Shown piece by piece: positions 35,027 through 44,345 of a DNA stretch of 52,192 bases (within the stretch, counting starts at the first letter, position 1; the number at the start of each line of letters is the position of its first letter). The stretch is taken from NCBI GenBank assembly GCA_016791065.1, contig JAEUOD010000161.1, positions 1-52,192 of the forward strand, given 5' to 3'. This DNA comes from Dechloromonas sp. (GTDB taxonomy: Bacteria; Pseudomonadota; Gammaproteobacteria; Burkholderiales; Rhodocyclaceae). A model generated the notes under the pieces. That model was given only the letters and a program-made list of their open reading frames with translations. It ran no database searches and had not been told where the DNA came from. A program made the position numbers and the translations under genes.

Positions 35027-36323
35027 GGTGGTCGGCGTCGGTCACGCGGACCTTGAGGAAATCACCCGGCTCGGCATCGAAGAAACCATCGATGTAGACC
35101 AGCCCGTCGATTTCCGGCGCATCGGCCTTGGAGCGGGCGACGACGCCCTCCTCGTCCACCGCGTCAACCAGCACTTCGATAACGGTGTCGATCTTGGCTT
35201 CCAGCTTGGCAGCGGAGATGTCCTCCTGGACCTGCATCAGCCAGCGGCGCCGGTCCTCGCGTACGTCCTCCGGCAGCAGTTCGCCCAACTCATTTGCCTT
35301 GGCACCCTCCACCGGCGAGTAGGCGAAGGCGCCGACGCGGTCGAGCTTGGCATCTTCGAGGAACTGGATGAGTTGGTCGAAATCTTCCTCGGTTTCACCG
35401 GGGAAGCCGGTGATGAAGGTCGAGCGGATGACGATTTCCGGGCAGATTTCGCGCCACTTGGCGATCCGCTCCAGCGTGTTCTCGGCCGAGGCCGGGCGTT
35501 TCATGGCCTTGAGGATCTTCGGGCTGGCGTGCTGGAAGGGAACGTCGAGGTAAGGCAGGATCTTGCCCTCGGCCATCAAGGGAATGACATCGTCAACCGA
35601 GGGATACGGATAAACGTAGTGCAGGCGGACCCAGATGCCGAAGCTGGCCAGCGCCTCGCACAATTCCTTGAGGCGCGACTTGACCGGCTTGCCGCCCCAG
35701 AAGGCGGTGCGGTACTTGAGATCGACGCCGTAGGCGCTGGTGTCCTGCGAGATAACGAGGATTTCCTTGACCCCGGCGCGGGCCAGGTTTTCGGCTTCGG
35801 CCAGCACATCGCCGACCGGGCGCGAGACGAGCGGACCACGCAGCGAGGGGATGATGCAGAAGGTGCAGCTATGGTTGCAGCCTTCGGAAATCTTCAGGTA
35901 GGCGAAGTGGTCCGGTGTCAGGCGCACGCCCTGCGGCGGCACGAGATCGCTGTAGGGATCGTGGGGCTTGGGCAGATGGGTGTGCACGTAGCCCATCACC
36001 TCGTCGGCGGCATGCGGGCCGGTCACGGCCAGCACGGACGGGTGCGTCGTCTGGACGATGTCGCCCTTGGCGCCCAGGCAGCCGGTGACGATGACCTTGC
36101 CGTTTTCGGCCAGCGCCTCGCCGATGGCGTCGAGCGACTCCTCGACGGCGGCATCGATGAAGCCGCAGGTGTTGACGATGACGAGGTCGGAATTCTCGTA
36201 GCTCGGCGAAATCTCGTAGCCTTCGGCGCGCAGCTTGGTGAGGATGCGCTCGGCGTCGGAACCAGCCTTCGGGCAACCGAGGGAAACGAAGCCGACGGTC
36301 GGCACTTTTTCAATGATGGACAT
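35001..36323 (-). CDS. rimO: Ribosomal protein S12 methylthiotransferase RimO
   Basis: A 440-residue radical-SAM enzyme that adds a methylthio group to the beta-carbon of Asp88/89 of ribosomal protein S12. The order of domains is normal: N-terminal MTTase domain ([17 protein letters not shown], auxiliary cluster cysteines starting with Cys17), radical-SAM core with CxxxCxxC (GCNHSCTFC, near residue 150), and a C-terminal TRAM domain (about 375-440). The family usually reads GCPKALVDSE; here it is [10 protein letters not shown]. The ATG at 36323 begins [11 protein letters not shown]. It is upstream of and overlaps the FAD-linked oxidoreductase by 26 bases. There is a short gap to the HD-GYP gene behind it on the same strand. 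Confidence 0.95.
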   Translation of the reverse strand: MSIIEKVPTVGFVSLGCPKAGSDAERILTKLRAEGYEISPSYENSDLVIVNTCGFIDAAVEESLDAIGEALAENGKVIVTGCLGAKGDIVQTTHPSVLAVTGPHAADEVMGYVHTHLPKPHDPYSDLVPPQGVRLTPDHFAYLKISEGCNHSCTFCIIPSLRGPLVSRPVGDVLAEAENLARAGVKEILVISQDTSAYGVDLKYRTAFWGGKPVKSRLKELCEALASFGIWVRLHYVYPYPSVDDVIPLMAEGKILPYLDVPFQHASPKILKAMKRPASAENTLERIAKWREICPEIVIRSTFITGFPGETEEDFDQLIQFLEDAKLDRVGAFAYSPVEGAKANELGELLPEDVREDRRRWLMQVQEDISAAKLEAKIDTVIEVLVDAVDEEGVVARSKADAPEIDGLVYIDGFFDAEPGDFLKVRVTDADHHDLYAEPV

Positions 36324-36383
36324 GCAGTGGAAACCTTGCCCGGCAACGCCGGAAATCAGAAAAAACAGTATTTTACGTGGGAA

Positions 36384-37763
36384 TCAGGCCGGCAGGCGGT
36401 CGAGGGCCTGCTTGAGCGCCTCGAAGCAACGTTCGTCGATCGCCGTGCCGACGTTCTCGGCCATGATTTCCAGCGTCTTGGGAATCGGCACCGCGCCGCG
36501 ATACGGCCGTTCGGCAGTGATCGCGTCGAAGATGTCGGCCGTCGTGATGATGCGGGTTTCGAGGCAGATTTCCTCCGCCGTGAGGCCGCGCGGATAGCCC
36601 TTGCCGTCGAGCCGCTCATGATGAGCCGCCGCGACCACCGCCAGTTCGGCGAAGGCCTCGATGCGCGAGAGGATGGTCTCGGTGTACATGGCATGCGCCT
36701 GCACGGCTTTCCACTCCTCGTCGTCGAGCTTGCCCGGCTTGTCGAGGACGCTGTTGCTGACCCCGAGCTTGCCGACGTCGTGGAGCAGCGCACCGCGCTT
36801 CAGCCAGCGCCTGCGCTCGGGCGACAGTTCGAGGATTTCGGCAATCATGTCGGTATAGAGCGCGACACGGGCGCTATGACCGCTGGTGTAAGGGCTCTTC
36901 GAGTCGACCACCTGGCCGAAGGCAGTGGCGATGTCGTCGAGGTAGTCCTCGTCGAGATCGACCACGTGCGATGCCGGCTCCAGCGCCAGGATGGCCTCGC
37001 CCACTTCGTCCGAAGCCAGCGTCGCCCAGAAGGCATCGCTCCCGGCCACCTGTTCGAAGGCTTCGACCAGACGCGGATCGAACCAGCGCCCGCGGCGCAG
37101 GCGAACCTCGTCGAGCGCCGCCGTCATGCCCCCCTCGGTATGGAAGACATCGATCACCTGGGCCAGCAGCGCGATCCGGGCGTAGAGCGGAATCGCCTCT
37201 CCAGCCAGCCGGTCGGGCCTGCCCTGGCCGTTGAAATGTTCGTCAAGACTGTAAATGCCTTGCGCCACGCGCTCGGGGAAACGCAGCAGGCGGGCAATCT
37301 CGGCACCCCGGGAACAACGCGTGGCGATCAGTTCCTGCGCAATTTCGTCGCCCTCGCGCATGATCGTCATGACACTGCGGAAGCGTTCGGCCAGGCCGGC
37401 CTTCAAGCCGGTGTGCGTGAGCACGAAGTTCAGCACGCTGGGCAGACTGTCGCCGACCGTCTTGAAGTCGTGCTTGAAGCGCAGGTCGTCGGTCAGGTAA
37501 AGCTCGCAGATACGCGCCGCATTGCTGCTGCAGCCGAGATCCTTGAGCAGGAGCGTGTAGTAAAGCTCCCACAAGCTATCTTCATCGAGCCCGATGGCGC
37601 GCCCGATGTGCATGCCGATCCAGCAGCAGCGGATGCAATGTCCCGGCGGCTGGCCTTCGGTGATATCGAGCGCATGCGAGAGCGCCGAGATCAACTCGGC
37701 CAGCTTCAATCCATAAGGTGATGCCCCCGGCGCAACGCCGGGGAACAACCGGGTCATCGGCAT
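36384..37763 (-). CDS. Double HD-domain protein with C-terminal HD-GYP (c-di-GMP phosphodiesterase)
   Basis: A 459-residue cytosolic protein with two HD-type domains. The C-terminal one is intact: HDVGKLG (about 328-334) and HHERLDGKGYP (about 387-397) contain the metal ligands and the GYP motif, so it should hydrolyse cyclic di-GMP. In the N-terminal copy the HD pair has become Lys-Asp (LLLKDLG, about 73-79) and GYP is replaced by GRPDR, so it is probably a regulatory or dimerisation domain. No receiver or membrane segment is seen. The ATG at 37763 opens MPMTRLFPG; a second ATG two codons on is possible. The 60-base gap to rimO allows, but does not prove, co-transcription. Confidence 0.9.
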   Translation of the reverse strand: MPMTRLFPGVAPGASPYGLKLAELISALSHALDITEGQPPGHCIRCCWIGMHIGRAIGLDEDSLWELYYTLLLKDLGCSSNAARICELYLTDDLRFKHDFKTVGDSLPSVLNFVLTHTGLKAGLAERFRSVMTIMREGDEIAQELIATRCSRGAEIARLLRFPERVAQGIYSLDEHFNGQGRPDRLAGEAIPLYARIALLAQVIDVFHTEGGMTAALDEVRLRRGRWFDPRLVEAFEQVAGSDAFWATLASDEVGEAILALEPASHVVDLDEDYLDDIATAFGQVVDSKSPYTSGHSARVALYTDMIAEILELSPERRRWLKRGALLHDVGKLGVSNSVLDKPGKLDDEEWKAVQAHAMYTETILSRIEAFAELAVVAAAHHERLDGKGYPRGLTAEEICLETRIITTADIFDAITAERPYRGAVPIPKTLEIMAENVGTAIDERCFEALKQALDRLPA

Positions 37764-37806
37764 GAAACGAGGCCTAGGGACATGCGCTCAAACAGCTGGA
37801 ACGGCC

Positions 37807-38310
37807 TCAAGCCAAGGCAGCGAGCGCCGGTGCGTAATCCGGCTCCTGCTTGATTTCCGGAACCAGCTCGCTGTGCAGCACGGTGTCGTTCTCATCGAGC
37901 ACGACGACAGCGCGCGCCGAAAGACCGGCCAGCGGGCCGCTGGTGATGGCGACGCCGTAGGCTTCGAGAAATTCACGGCCGCGCATGGTCGACAAGGTCT
38001 GCACATTGGCCAGGCCTTCGGCGCCGCAGAAACGGCTCTGGGCAAACGGCAGATCGGCCGAGATACAGAGCACGACGGCGTTAGCGAGTTTGCTGGCGGA
38101 TTCGTTGAACTTGCGGACCGAGGTCGCGCAGGTCGGCGTGTCGATGCTCGGGAAGATGTTCAGGATCTTGCGCTTGCCGGCCAGGCTGGCCAGCGTGACG
38201 TCGGACAGGTCCTTGGCGACCAGCGAGAAAGCCGGGGCCTTGGCGCCCTTGGCCGGGAAGTTGCCTGCGACGTTGATCGGGTTGCCACCCAGGGTAACGG
38301 TATTGGACAT
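37807..38310 (-). CDS. tpx: Thiol peroxidase Tpx
   Basis: A 167-residue atypical two-cysteine peroxiredoxin. It reduces hydrogen peroxide and organic hydroperoxides using thioredoxin. The peroxidatic Cys61 lies in [15 protein letters not shown] and the resolving Cys95 in SRFCGAEG, which is the Tpx spacing. The N-terminal [15 protein letters not shown] segment is also typical. AAGGAG sits six bases before the ATG, making the start firm. The gene is monocistronic in appearance, between the HD-GYP gene (43 bases away, same strand) and the thioesterase (114 bases). Confidence 0.96.
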   Translation of the reverse strand: MSNTVTLGGNPINVAGNFPAKGAKAPAFSLVAKDLSDVTLASLAGKRKILNIFPSIDTPTCATSVRKFNESASKLANAVVLCISADLPFAQSRFCGAEGLANVQTLSTMRGREFLEAYGVAITSGPLAGLSARAVVVLDENDTVLHSELVPEIKQEPDYAPALAALA

Positions 38311-38424
38311 TGGGAACTCCTTGTTCTGTTATGGATGAATCGGAGCGTCTCTGACCGTCACATTCTCCATCAATTCCCTGAATCGTGGCGAATCCGTCAA
38401 TTATTTTCCCGGCCGGATGCGCGA

Positions 38425-38880
38425 CTAGCCCAACGCGCCCTGGGTTTTCGCCGGGCGCGGCTGAAGAATCATCTGCGTGCAGCGAAACAGCGCGATTTTC
38501 TTGCCACTCGCCTCGTCGGTGACCACGGCATCCCAGACCTGGGTCGTGCCGCCCAGATGCTGTGCCGTCGCCACACAGGCCACCGCGCCACCGCGGACGG
38601 TGCCGAGATGGTTGCTTTTCAGCTCGATGGTGGTGAAGGACTCCGCCCCCGGCGGCAAGTGCGCGATGGTCGCATAGCCGCAGGTGGTATCGGCGAGCGC
38701 GACGACACTGGCGGCATGCAGGAAATCGTTGGGCGCGATATGCAGTTGCTTGATCGGCATCCGGCTGCGCACGGTTTCCGGGGCAATTTCAAGTACCTCG
38801 ATGCCGAGGTAACCCGGCAGATAGTCGACGCCACGCTGGTTGAGGTCGTCGATCGAGACATCGCTACGCAATTTGCTCAT
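38425..38880 (-). CDS. Hotdog-fold thioesterase (PaaI family)
   Basis: A 151-residue hotdog-fold protein. The NDFLHAASVVALADTTCGYAT segment (about 52-72) is the central helix of PaaI-type acyl-CoA thioesterases; NHLGTVRGGAVACVATAQHLG is the following beta-sheet pair. The catalytic Gly-Gly is replaced by Ala-Ala in HAASV, so activity cannot be assumed. It follows the MFS gene after 16 bases on the same strand and is likely co-transcribed with it. A role in clearing an acyl-CoA or aryl-CoA derived from the transported compound is inference. The ATG at 38880 opens MSKLRSDV. Confidence 0.82.
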   Translation of the reverse strand: MSKLRSDVSIDDLNQRGVDYLPGYLGIEVLEIAPETVRSRMPIKQLHIAPNDFLHAASVVALADTTCGYATIAHLPPGAESFTTIELKSNHLGTVRGGAVACVATAQHLGGTTQVWDAVVTDEASGKKIALFRCTQMILQPRPAKTQGALG

Positions 38881-38896
38881 GGTTGATTTCTCCGTA

Positions 38897-40114
38897 TCAG
38901 GCTGCCGCCAGTGCCGGCCTCACCGGCGCCTCGCGGATAGGCAGGTTGGCGAGGGCGGCGAGGCTGGCCAGCACGATGTCGGCATACCACATCCAGCCGA
39001 AGTCGCCGAATTGGGTAATCGCCAGCCCACCGAGCCAGGCGCCGAGGAAGCCGCCAATCTGGTGTGAAAGCAGGGTCAGGCCGAACAGCGTCGCCAGGTA
39101 GCGGATGCCGAACAGCTTGCCGACGATGGCGGCGGTCGGCGGCACGGTAGCCAGCCAAGTGAAGCCGAGACCGGCTGCGAAGAGATAGAAGGTCAGGTCG
39201 GTGCGCGGCGCCATCAGGTACAGGGCAACGAGGACGGCACGCGAGGCATACATCGCGGCCAGCACGTACTTGCTGCGGTAGACCGAGATGCAGTGACCGG
39301 CATAGAGGCTGCCGAAGATATTGGCCAGGCCGATGATCGCCAGCGACCAACTGGCCACCGAGGGCGGCAGGCCACAGAGATTGACCTCGCCCGGCAGGTG
39401 GGTGACGAGGAAGGCAATGTGGAAGCCGCAGGTGAAGAAACCGGCATGCAGCAGCAGGTAGCTGCGATCCTGCATCGCCGTGACAATGGCGTGCTTCAGG
39501 CCATTATCGGCATGGGTATGGACGACGGCTTCGGCCGGCTTCGAGCCGCTCAGCTTGCCGACCAGCGGCAGCGCCGCCAGCACCATCAGCGCCATCGACC
39601 ACATTGCCCCCATCCAGCCGAACGACTGGATCAGCTTTTGCAGGATGGGCGCAAAGACGAACTGGCCGAAGGAGCCGCCGGCATTGATGACCCCCGACGC
39701 GGCACCGCGTGACTCGATGGGCAGACGCTGAGCAGCGGCGCCGATCAGCACCGAGAAACTACCGGCGCCCGACCCCATGGCCGAGAGCAGGCCGAGCGAA
39801 ACGATCATGCCGAAGCCCGAGCCCATGAAGGGGGTGAGTGCGCTGCCCAGCGCCAGGATCAGCAGGCCGCCAATCAACACTTTGTGCGGCCCGTAGCGGT
39901 CGGCGACCGCACCGGCCACCGGCTGGATGGCCCCCCAGGTGAACTGCCCGACCGCCAGCGCGAAGCTGATCGTCGCGATACCCAGACCGGTCGTCGCATC
40001 CATCGGCGCCATGAACAGGCCGAGCGACTGACGGGCGCCCATGGTCACCATGAGGATGCCGGCAGCGGCCAGGGTGGTAAGCAGGACGTCGGGACGGCTC
40101 AGGGAACGCAGCAT
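38897..40114 (-). CDS. Major facilitator superfamily transporter
   Basis: A 405-residue inner-membrane carrier with 12 helices. The loop motif A equivalent is GAVADRYGPHKVLIGG (about 68-83), and the second-half counterpart is AGHCISVYRSKYVL. Its style (TMGARQSLGLFM, then GSGAGSFSVLIGAA) resembles the monocarboxylate/oxalate-formate branch of MFS. The substrate is not deducible. It heads a two-gene unit with the PaaI-type thioesterase and is divergent from a LysR-type gene across a 113-base gap, so LysR control is likely. Confidence 0.88.
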   Translation of the reverse strand: MLRSLSRPDVLLTTLAAAGILMVTMGARQSLGLFMAPMDATTGLGIATISFALAVGQFTWGAIQPVAGAVADRYGPHKVLIGGLLILALGSALTPFMGSGFGMIVSLGLLSAMGSGAGSFSVLIGAAAQRLPIESRGAASGVINAGGSFGQFVFAPILQKLIQSFGWMGAMWSMALMVLAALPLVGKLSGSKPAEAVVHTHADNGLKHAIVTAMQDRSYLLLHAGFFTCGFHIAFLVTHLPGEVNLCGLPPSVASWSLAIIGLANIFGSLYAGHCISVYRSKYVLAAMYASRAVLVALYLMAPRTDLTFYLFAAGLGFTWLATVPPTAAIVGKLFGIRYLATLFGLTLLSHQIGGFLGAWLGGLAITQFGDFGWMWYADIVLASLAALANLPIREAPVRPALAAA

Positions 40115-40208
40115 GGGCAGATCTTTCAGGGCAGGAGTGATTGCGATCGACAGCCCGAACTATAGTGACAAAAACCGTTGCCAAATAGCCCATAATAAGC
40201 GCCATATC

Positions 40209-40225
40209 GTCAACGGATCATTGAC
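40209..40225. promoter_or_regulatory. Inverted repeat at the LysR start
   Basis: GTCAA-CGGATCA-TTGAC is a perfect five-base inverted repeat ending two bases before the lysR ATG, inside the divergent lysR/MFS gap. It has a suitable place for autorepression. LysR sites usually follow T-N11-A; this repeat contains that spacing only loosely. Confidence 0.35.
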
Positions 40226-40227
40226 AA

Positions 40228-41154
40228 ATGGCATGGCTGGGCAGTTGGGAAACTTTTGTCAGGGTCGTCGAGTGCGGCAGCATGGCGGCCGCCGCCCGGC
40301 GCCTGGATTGCACGCGGGCGCAGGTCAGCAAGCAGATCGGCGAACTCGAACGCGCCTTCGGCGTCCGCTTCTTCGAGCGCTCCACGCGCAAGCTGAGCCT
40401 GACGCCTTCCGGCGAAATCTTTCACCAGCACGCTCTGCGCACGCTCGAAAACATCCAGAGCACGGAATTCGCCGTCCGCAACCAGGGCGACTCGCCGCGC
40501 GGCGTCCTGCGCATCAGCGCCTCGCTCACCTTCGGCAGGATGTTCATCGCGCCGTTGCTACCCCGCCTGGTCGCACGCTACCCCGAACTGCGCTGCGAAC
40601 TGATCCTGACCGATCAGGTCGTCGACCTGGTCGAGGACAACATCGATCTCGCCCTGCGCATGACCAAGGTTCCGCCCGACGACGCCGTGGCCAAGCGGCT
40701 CGCCCCGCTGCAACGCGTCATCGTCGGCACCCCGGCCTATCTCGCCACCCACGGCACGCCACGCGTGCCGCAGGATCTGGTTCACCACAGTTGCTTCAAT
40801 TATCTGCTTGGGGGCAGTGACGCGAACTGGCGCCTGACCGATCGCCAGGGCAAGGAATTCACCATCCCGGTCAGCAGTGCCTTCCAGTTCAACAGCGTGG
40901 ACTGCATCCTCGATGCCGTCCGCGCAAGCCACGGCCTCGCCGTCCTGCCGACCTACCTGGTCAATGCCGAGCGCGCCCAAGGCAGCCTGAAGACCGTGCT
41001 CGACGACTACGACCCGATCAGCAACTTCGGGCGCCACCTCTACGCCTGCTACACCCCGAGCCGCATCCGCGCGCCCAAGGTGCGTGCCTTTCTCGCTGAA
41101 CTGGAAAGCGAGTTCGAGCCGGTGCCACTCTGGGAACGCAGCGGAGCGGACTAA
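40228..41154 (+). CDS. LysR-family transcriptional regulator
   Basis: A 308-residue regulator. The winged helix-turn-helix occupies residues 4-63 (FVRVVECGSMAAAARRLDCTRAQVSKQIGELE), with RSTRKLSLTPSGE as the wing. The remaining part is a periplasmic-binding-protein-like effector domain in two lobes. The replacement of the usual 'S' with CTRAQVSKQI places it in the CrgA/DsdC-like branch. It is divergent from the MFS/thioesterase pair and probably regulates it. The 3' end lies 14 bases from the convergent TPR-CHAT gene. The effector is unknown. The start is firm at the ATG opening MAWLGSWE. Confidence 0.92.
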   Translation: MAWLGSWETFVRVVECGSMAAAARRLDCTRAQVSKQIGELERAFGVRFFERSTRKLSLTPSGEIFHQHALRTLENIQSTEFAVRNQGDSPRGVLRISASLTFGRMFIAPLLPRLVARYPELRCELILTDQVVDLVEDNIDLALRMTKVPPDDAVAKRLAPLQRVIVGTPAYLATHGTPRVPQDLVHHSCFNYLLGGSDANWRLTDRQGKEFTIPVSSAFQFNSVDCILDAVRASHGLAVLPTYLVNAERAQGSLKTVLDDYDPISNFGRHLYACYTPSRIRAPKVRAFLAELESEFEPVPLWERSGAD

Positions 41155-41168
41155 AGCCGGGGCCAAGC

Positions 41169-44100
41169 TCAGCGATAGCCGTCACCGATCAGCGTGAATG
41201 GCGCCCAGAATGCCGGATGGGCATAGGCCCCACGATCCTTCTGCATTACCCCGAGCATCGAACGACGCAAGGCTTCGGCGCGCGTCATGCCGGGATTGGC
41301 TACCTGTTCGCGGAATACGCCGGTCGTCAGCAAACGGGCTGAGACCGTATCGACTGCCCAATTCGACACCAGCAGGCTGCGCGCGCCGGCATAGAAAAAG
41401 CCGCGCCCAAGCCCCGACAAGGCCTCATTCTGCAAGCCGTCGGGAGAACCGGTATTGCAGGCCGAGAGAACGACCCAGTCGGCATCGAGACGCAAAGCCA
41501 GAACCTCCTCCAGCGTCAGCAGGCCGTCGTTGCTCTGATCGTCACTCAATCTCGGATTGGCGAGCGCCAGGGCCGGCTGATCGAGGCCCGACAGTTCACC
41601 GGGGATCAGGCCATGCGTCGCGAAGGCGACAATGCGGTAGCCGTTCAGTCCGCTGCGTTTGGCATTTCCTTCGCTGGCGCGCCGACCGAGATAGAGGCTT
41701 TGCTCGTTGTCGCTGCCCAGCACCTGGGCGATTTCCTTGAGTTCGAGCAGCGTGTCGGGCAAAGGGGCCAGTAGCCGGAATGGGTCGCTGGCAGCAGCAT
41801 TGTTCGCCTCGGGCAGCGAGGTCAGCAGGCGCAATTTGCGGACATTGCCAGCCGCGACCGCCCCCTGCTCGGCAAACAGCGGGTCGCCGAAACCGACGAA
41901 AGCCTTGTTCGCCCCCACGGCATTGGCGTGCCGGCGCAAGGAGAGGAAACTGCTGGCGGAAGGCTGCTGGGCGATCGCCACCCGGCGGATCAACCAGGCC
42001 GTCTTGTCCGGGCCAGCCCGTGGATCTGGCGCCGCGCTCGGCAGAACGGCGAAGGGAATTTGCCCAAGCGCGCCATGCGGCACGATATTGAGCACCGCCG
42101 CGCTTCCCCAGATCGCCTCATCCGGTGCCAGCAGGCTGCGATAGAGCGCGTAGCCGACCGCCGAATCGAAGCGCCCCGGGCTCCCCTCGCCCAGATCCAG
42201 GGCCTTGCGCAGACGCACGACATCGGCCTCGATGCGGGTCCGTGGCTGTGCCAGGACATGGAAAGCCAGCTGCTGCGCCGTCATGCTCCAGACGTAGGCC
42301 TGTTCGCGGGCGAGATAGATGACGACTGCCGCCTCGTCCGGGCGCAGCACGGCCTGCAATTCGGCCGGCAGCGGCGGCCGCGGATCGATCAGGCCGAGGT
42401 AGTCGGGATAAAGACTGGCCAGTTCGCGGCGCAGGCGTTGCTGTTCCTCGCCCAGGCGCTGGATGTCGCGCTGCAAGTCGGCACCGATCTGGCCGGTATC
42501 GCCCTCGTTCGAGGCCAGCCGGGCGAGCAGGCGGCTCAGGGCAACACGCCGTTGGCCGGCATCCTGTTCCTTGCGCGCCAGCTCGGCCAGGCGGGGATCG
42601 GGCAGGCTTGCCCGCGCCGAACTGGCCAGCACCGCGCGCTGGACGGCCGAACCGCGTGCGACATCGGCAATGCGGAAGGCCTCGGCCGCCGCGTCGCGAC
42701 CATCGACCTGCTCGCCCCGCTTGTGCAGGCGCGCCAACAGGGCCATGTAGGCCTCGAGGATATTGGTATTGCGGAACTGCCGGCCCGCCCCGAGGCTCTC
42801 TTCATCGGCATCGCTGCTGGCTGGAAGCAGAAGCGTCGGGACCACCTCTGCGAAAAGGGCCAGCGCCCGCGCATCGTCGCCCTTCTCGGCCAGCGCGATG
42901 GCGAGGTAGCCCTTGGCGCGGGCGATGAGCTGTGGATCGGCATAGGCGACCTTTCGATAATGGCCGTTGATCCGCTGCAGCATGTCCACGGCCTCGTCGG
43001 TCCGCCCGTTGCGCAGCAGGGCAAGCGCCCAGTCGGTCCGCAGGATGCCGCTCTTGGCAACTTGCGAGGTATTGGTGCGCAAACCGCGTTCGCGTTGTTC
43101 GAAAAGGGCAAGCGACTCGGCCCAGCGATTCTGCAGCTGGAGATTGAAGGCAAGGTCGGCCCGGGTATCGGCGAGCAAGGGCGAGGCCGCCTTCACCTGG
43201 CCGGCTTCAAGAGCCGCCAAGGCCTGCCGGCTCAGCTTCTCGGCCTCGGCGATGCGCCCCTGGGCCAGCTTGATCACGGCGAGATTGTTGATCACCCGCA
43301 CCACTTCCGGCGACTGGGGCGACTGGACGGCGAGGTGCCGGCGCAGGCTTTCGCGCATGTGGATTTCGGCTTCCGCGAACTTGCCCTGGGCGGTCAGCGT
43401 ATTGGCCAGCAGACGCAGGGCGTTCGTCACATTGCCGGTAGCAATCCGGCGCAGCGGATCGTCCGCCCCCCGGCGACGCTCGACCGAAACCACATAGGCC
43501 TCGGCATGGCGCAGCGATTCGCGGCGGTAGCGCTCGGCCTCGGGAAAATTGCCGTTCAGCACCTGGTAGTAGGCCTGATAGAGGGTGAGCTGGTTGAGGA
43601 TGTTGGACTCCTCGGTCGCCCACATTTTCTGGCTGCGCAATTCCGGCACCAGGTCGGTGGCCCGACGCAGCGTTTCTTCGGCCTTGCGCAGCATGCCGAG
43701 ATTGGCGTACTCGTCGATCAGCCAGGTCTGCGTGAAGAAATAGCGCCGCAGGTCAATCGGTCGCCATTCCTCGGCCATCCGGGTCACAAAGGCGAGCCGG
43801 GCCTGCGGATCGCCGATCTGGCGCAAGCCGCGGGAAACCATGCTCTGCATGCGCCAGCGGTCGCACCAGGCCGTGGCGCGCGTCGCCTTTTCCGGCTTCT
43901 GCTGGATTTCCAGGGCGCGACGCAGATCGCTCAGCGCATCCTCGGGGCGCCCCAGGCGAAAATAGGCGCTCGCCCGCTTGTGCAGGAAGACGCACTGCGC
44001 CATGGGTTCCGCATCGTCGGGAAAGGGCGCCTGGACGATGCGCTCCTGCTCGGCCAGCATGCTTCCGGTGGTGCCGCCCTCATCGCCATCGACGTCTTCC

Positions 44101-44180
44101 TGGGCCGATGCGCCGACACTGGCCGCCACCAGCAGGGCTATCGCCAACCCGTGTTTCAATAACCTGAATGTGATCGACAT
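41169..44180 (-). CDS. Exported TPR-CHAT protein (caspase-like)
   Basis: A 1003-residue protein with a Sec signal peptide (residues 1-26, cut after GASAQ). TPR-like helical repeats run from about 45 to 480 (one clear unit: ASAYFRLGRPEDALSDLRRA). A linker of coiled-coil type (about 480-560) follows, then the CHAT domain to the end. The putative catalytic pair is His856 (FATHGLIPG) and Cys908 (LSACNTGSPDG), with the closing WAVDTVSARLL and FWAPFTLIGDG blocks typical of the family. GGAGG is seven bases before the ATG at 44180; the frame extends 12 codons further but lacks a signal. It is a single gene. An export signal on a CHAT protease points to a periplasmic function, unlike the cytoplasmic CHAT at 8620. 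Substrate unknown. Confidence 0.9.
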   Translation of the reverse strand: MSITFRLLKHGLAIALLVAASVGASAQEDVDGDEGGTTGSMLAEQERIVQAPFPDDAEPMAQCVFLHKRASAYFRLGRPEDALSDLRRALEIQQKPEKATRATAWCDRWRMQSMVSRGLRQIGDPQARLAFVTRMAEEWRPIDLRRYFFTQTWLIDEYANLGMLRKAEETLRRATDLVPELRSQKMWATEESNILNQLTLYQAYYQVLNGNFPEAERYRRESLRHAEAYVVSVERRRGADDPLRRIATGNVTNALRLLANTLTAQGKFAEAEIHMRESLRRHLAVQSPQSPEVVRVINNLAVIKLAQGRIAEAEKLSRQALAALEAGQVKAASPLLADTRADLAFNLQLQNRWAESLALFEQRERGLRTNTSQVAKSGILRTDWALALLRNGRTDEAVDMLQRINGHYRKVAYADPQLIARAKGYLAIALAEKGDDARALALFAEVVPTLLLPASSDADEESLGAGRQFRNTNILEAYMALLARLHKRGEQVDGRDAAAEAFRIADVARGSAVQRAVLASSARASLPDPRLAELARKEQDAGQRRVALSRLLARLASNEGDTGQIGADLQRDIQRLGEEQQRLRRELASLYPDYLGLIDPRPPLPAELQAVLRPDEAAVVIYLAREQAYVWSMTAQQLAFHVLAQPRTRIEADVVRLRKALDLGEGSPGRFDSAVGYALYRSLLAPDEAIWGSAAVLNIVPHGALGQIPFAVLPSAAPDPRAGPDKTAWLIRRVAIAQQPSASSFLSLRRHANAVGANKAFVGFGDPLFAEQGAVAAGNVRKLRLLTSLPEANNAAASDPFRLLAPLPDTLLELKEIAQVLGSDNEQSLYLGRRASEGNAKRSGLNGYRIVAFATHGLIPGELSGLDQPALALANPRLSDDQSNDGLLTLEEVLALRLDADWVVLSACNTGSPDGLQNEALSGLGRGFFYAGARSLLVSNWAVDTVSARLLTTGVFREQVANPGMTRAEALRRSMLGVMQKDRGAYAHPAFWAPFTLIGDGYR

Positions 44181-44345
44181 CGGGCGGCCTCCGGTAAGTG
44201 GCGAATACCCGCTCACACTAGCAGATCAGCGGAGCCGAGTTCAATCGCCTCCCGGCTTTCGATCCCACGCCCACAGCAGTAGCAGCCCGAGTACGAAGCC
44301 CACCCCTGCGCTACACTGCAAGCTCTGGTTAATCTAGGTTGAACC

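Noticed and set aside
34971-37721. A 916-codon open frame on the plus strand
   Set aside because: It lies antisense to rimO and the HD-GYP gene, which have clear motifs, and its product has no recognisable domain; it is an artefact of high GC.
41928-44162. A 744-codon open frame on the plus strand
   Set aside because: It is antisense to the TPR-CHAT gene and has no domains; the GC-rich third codon positions keep it open.
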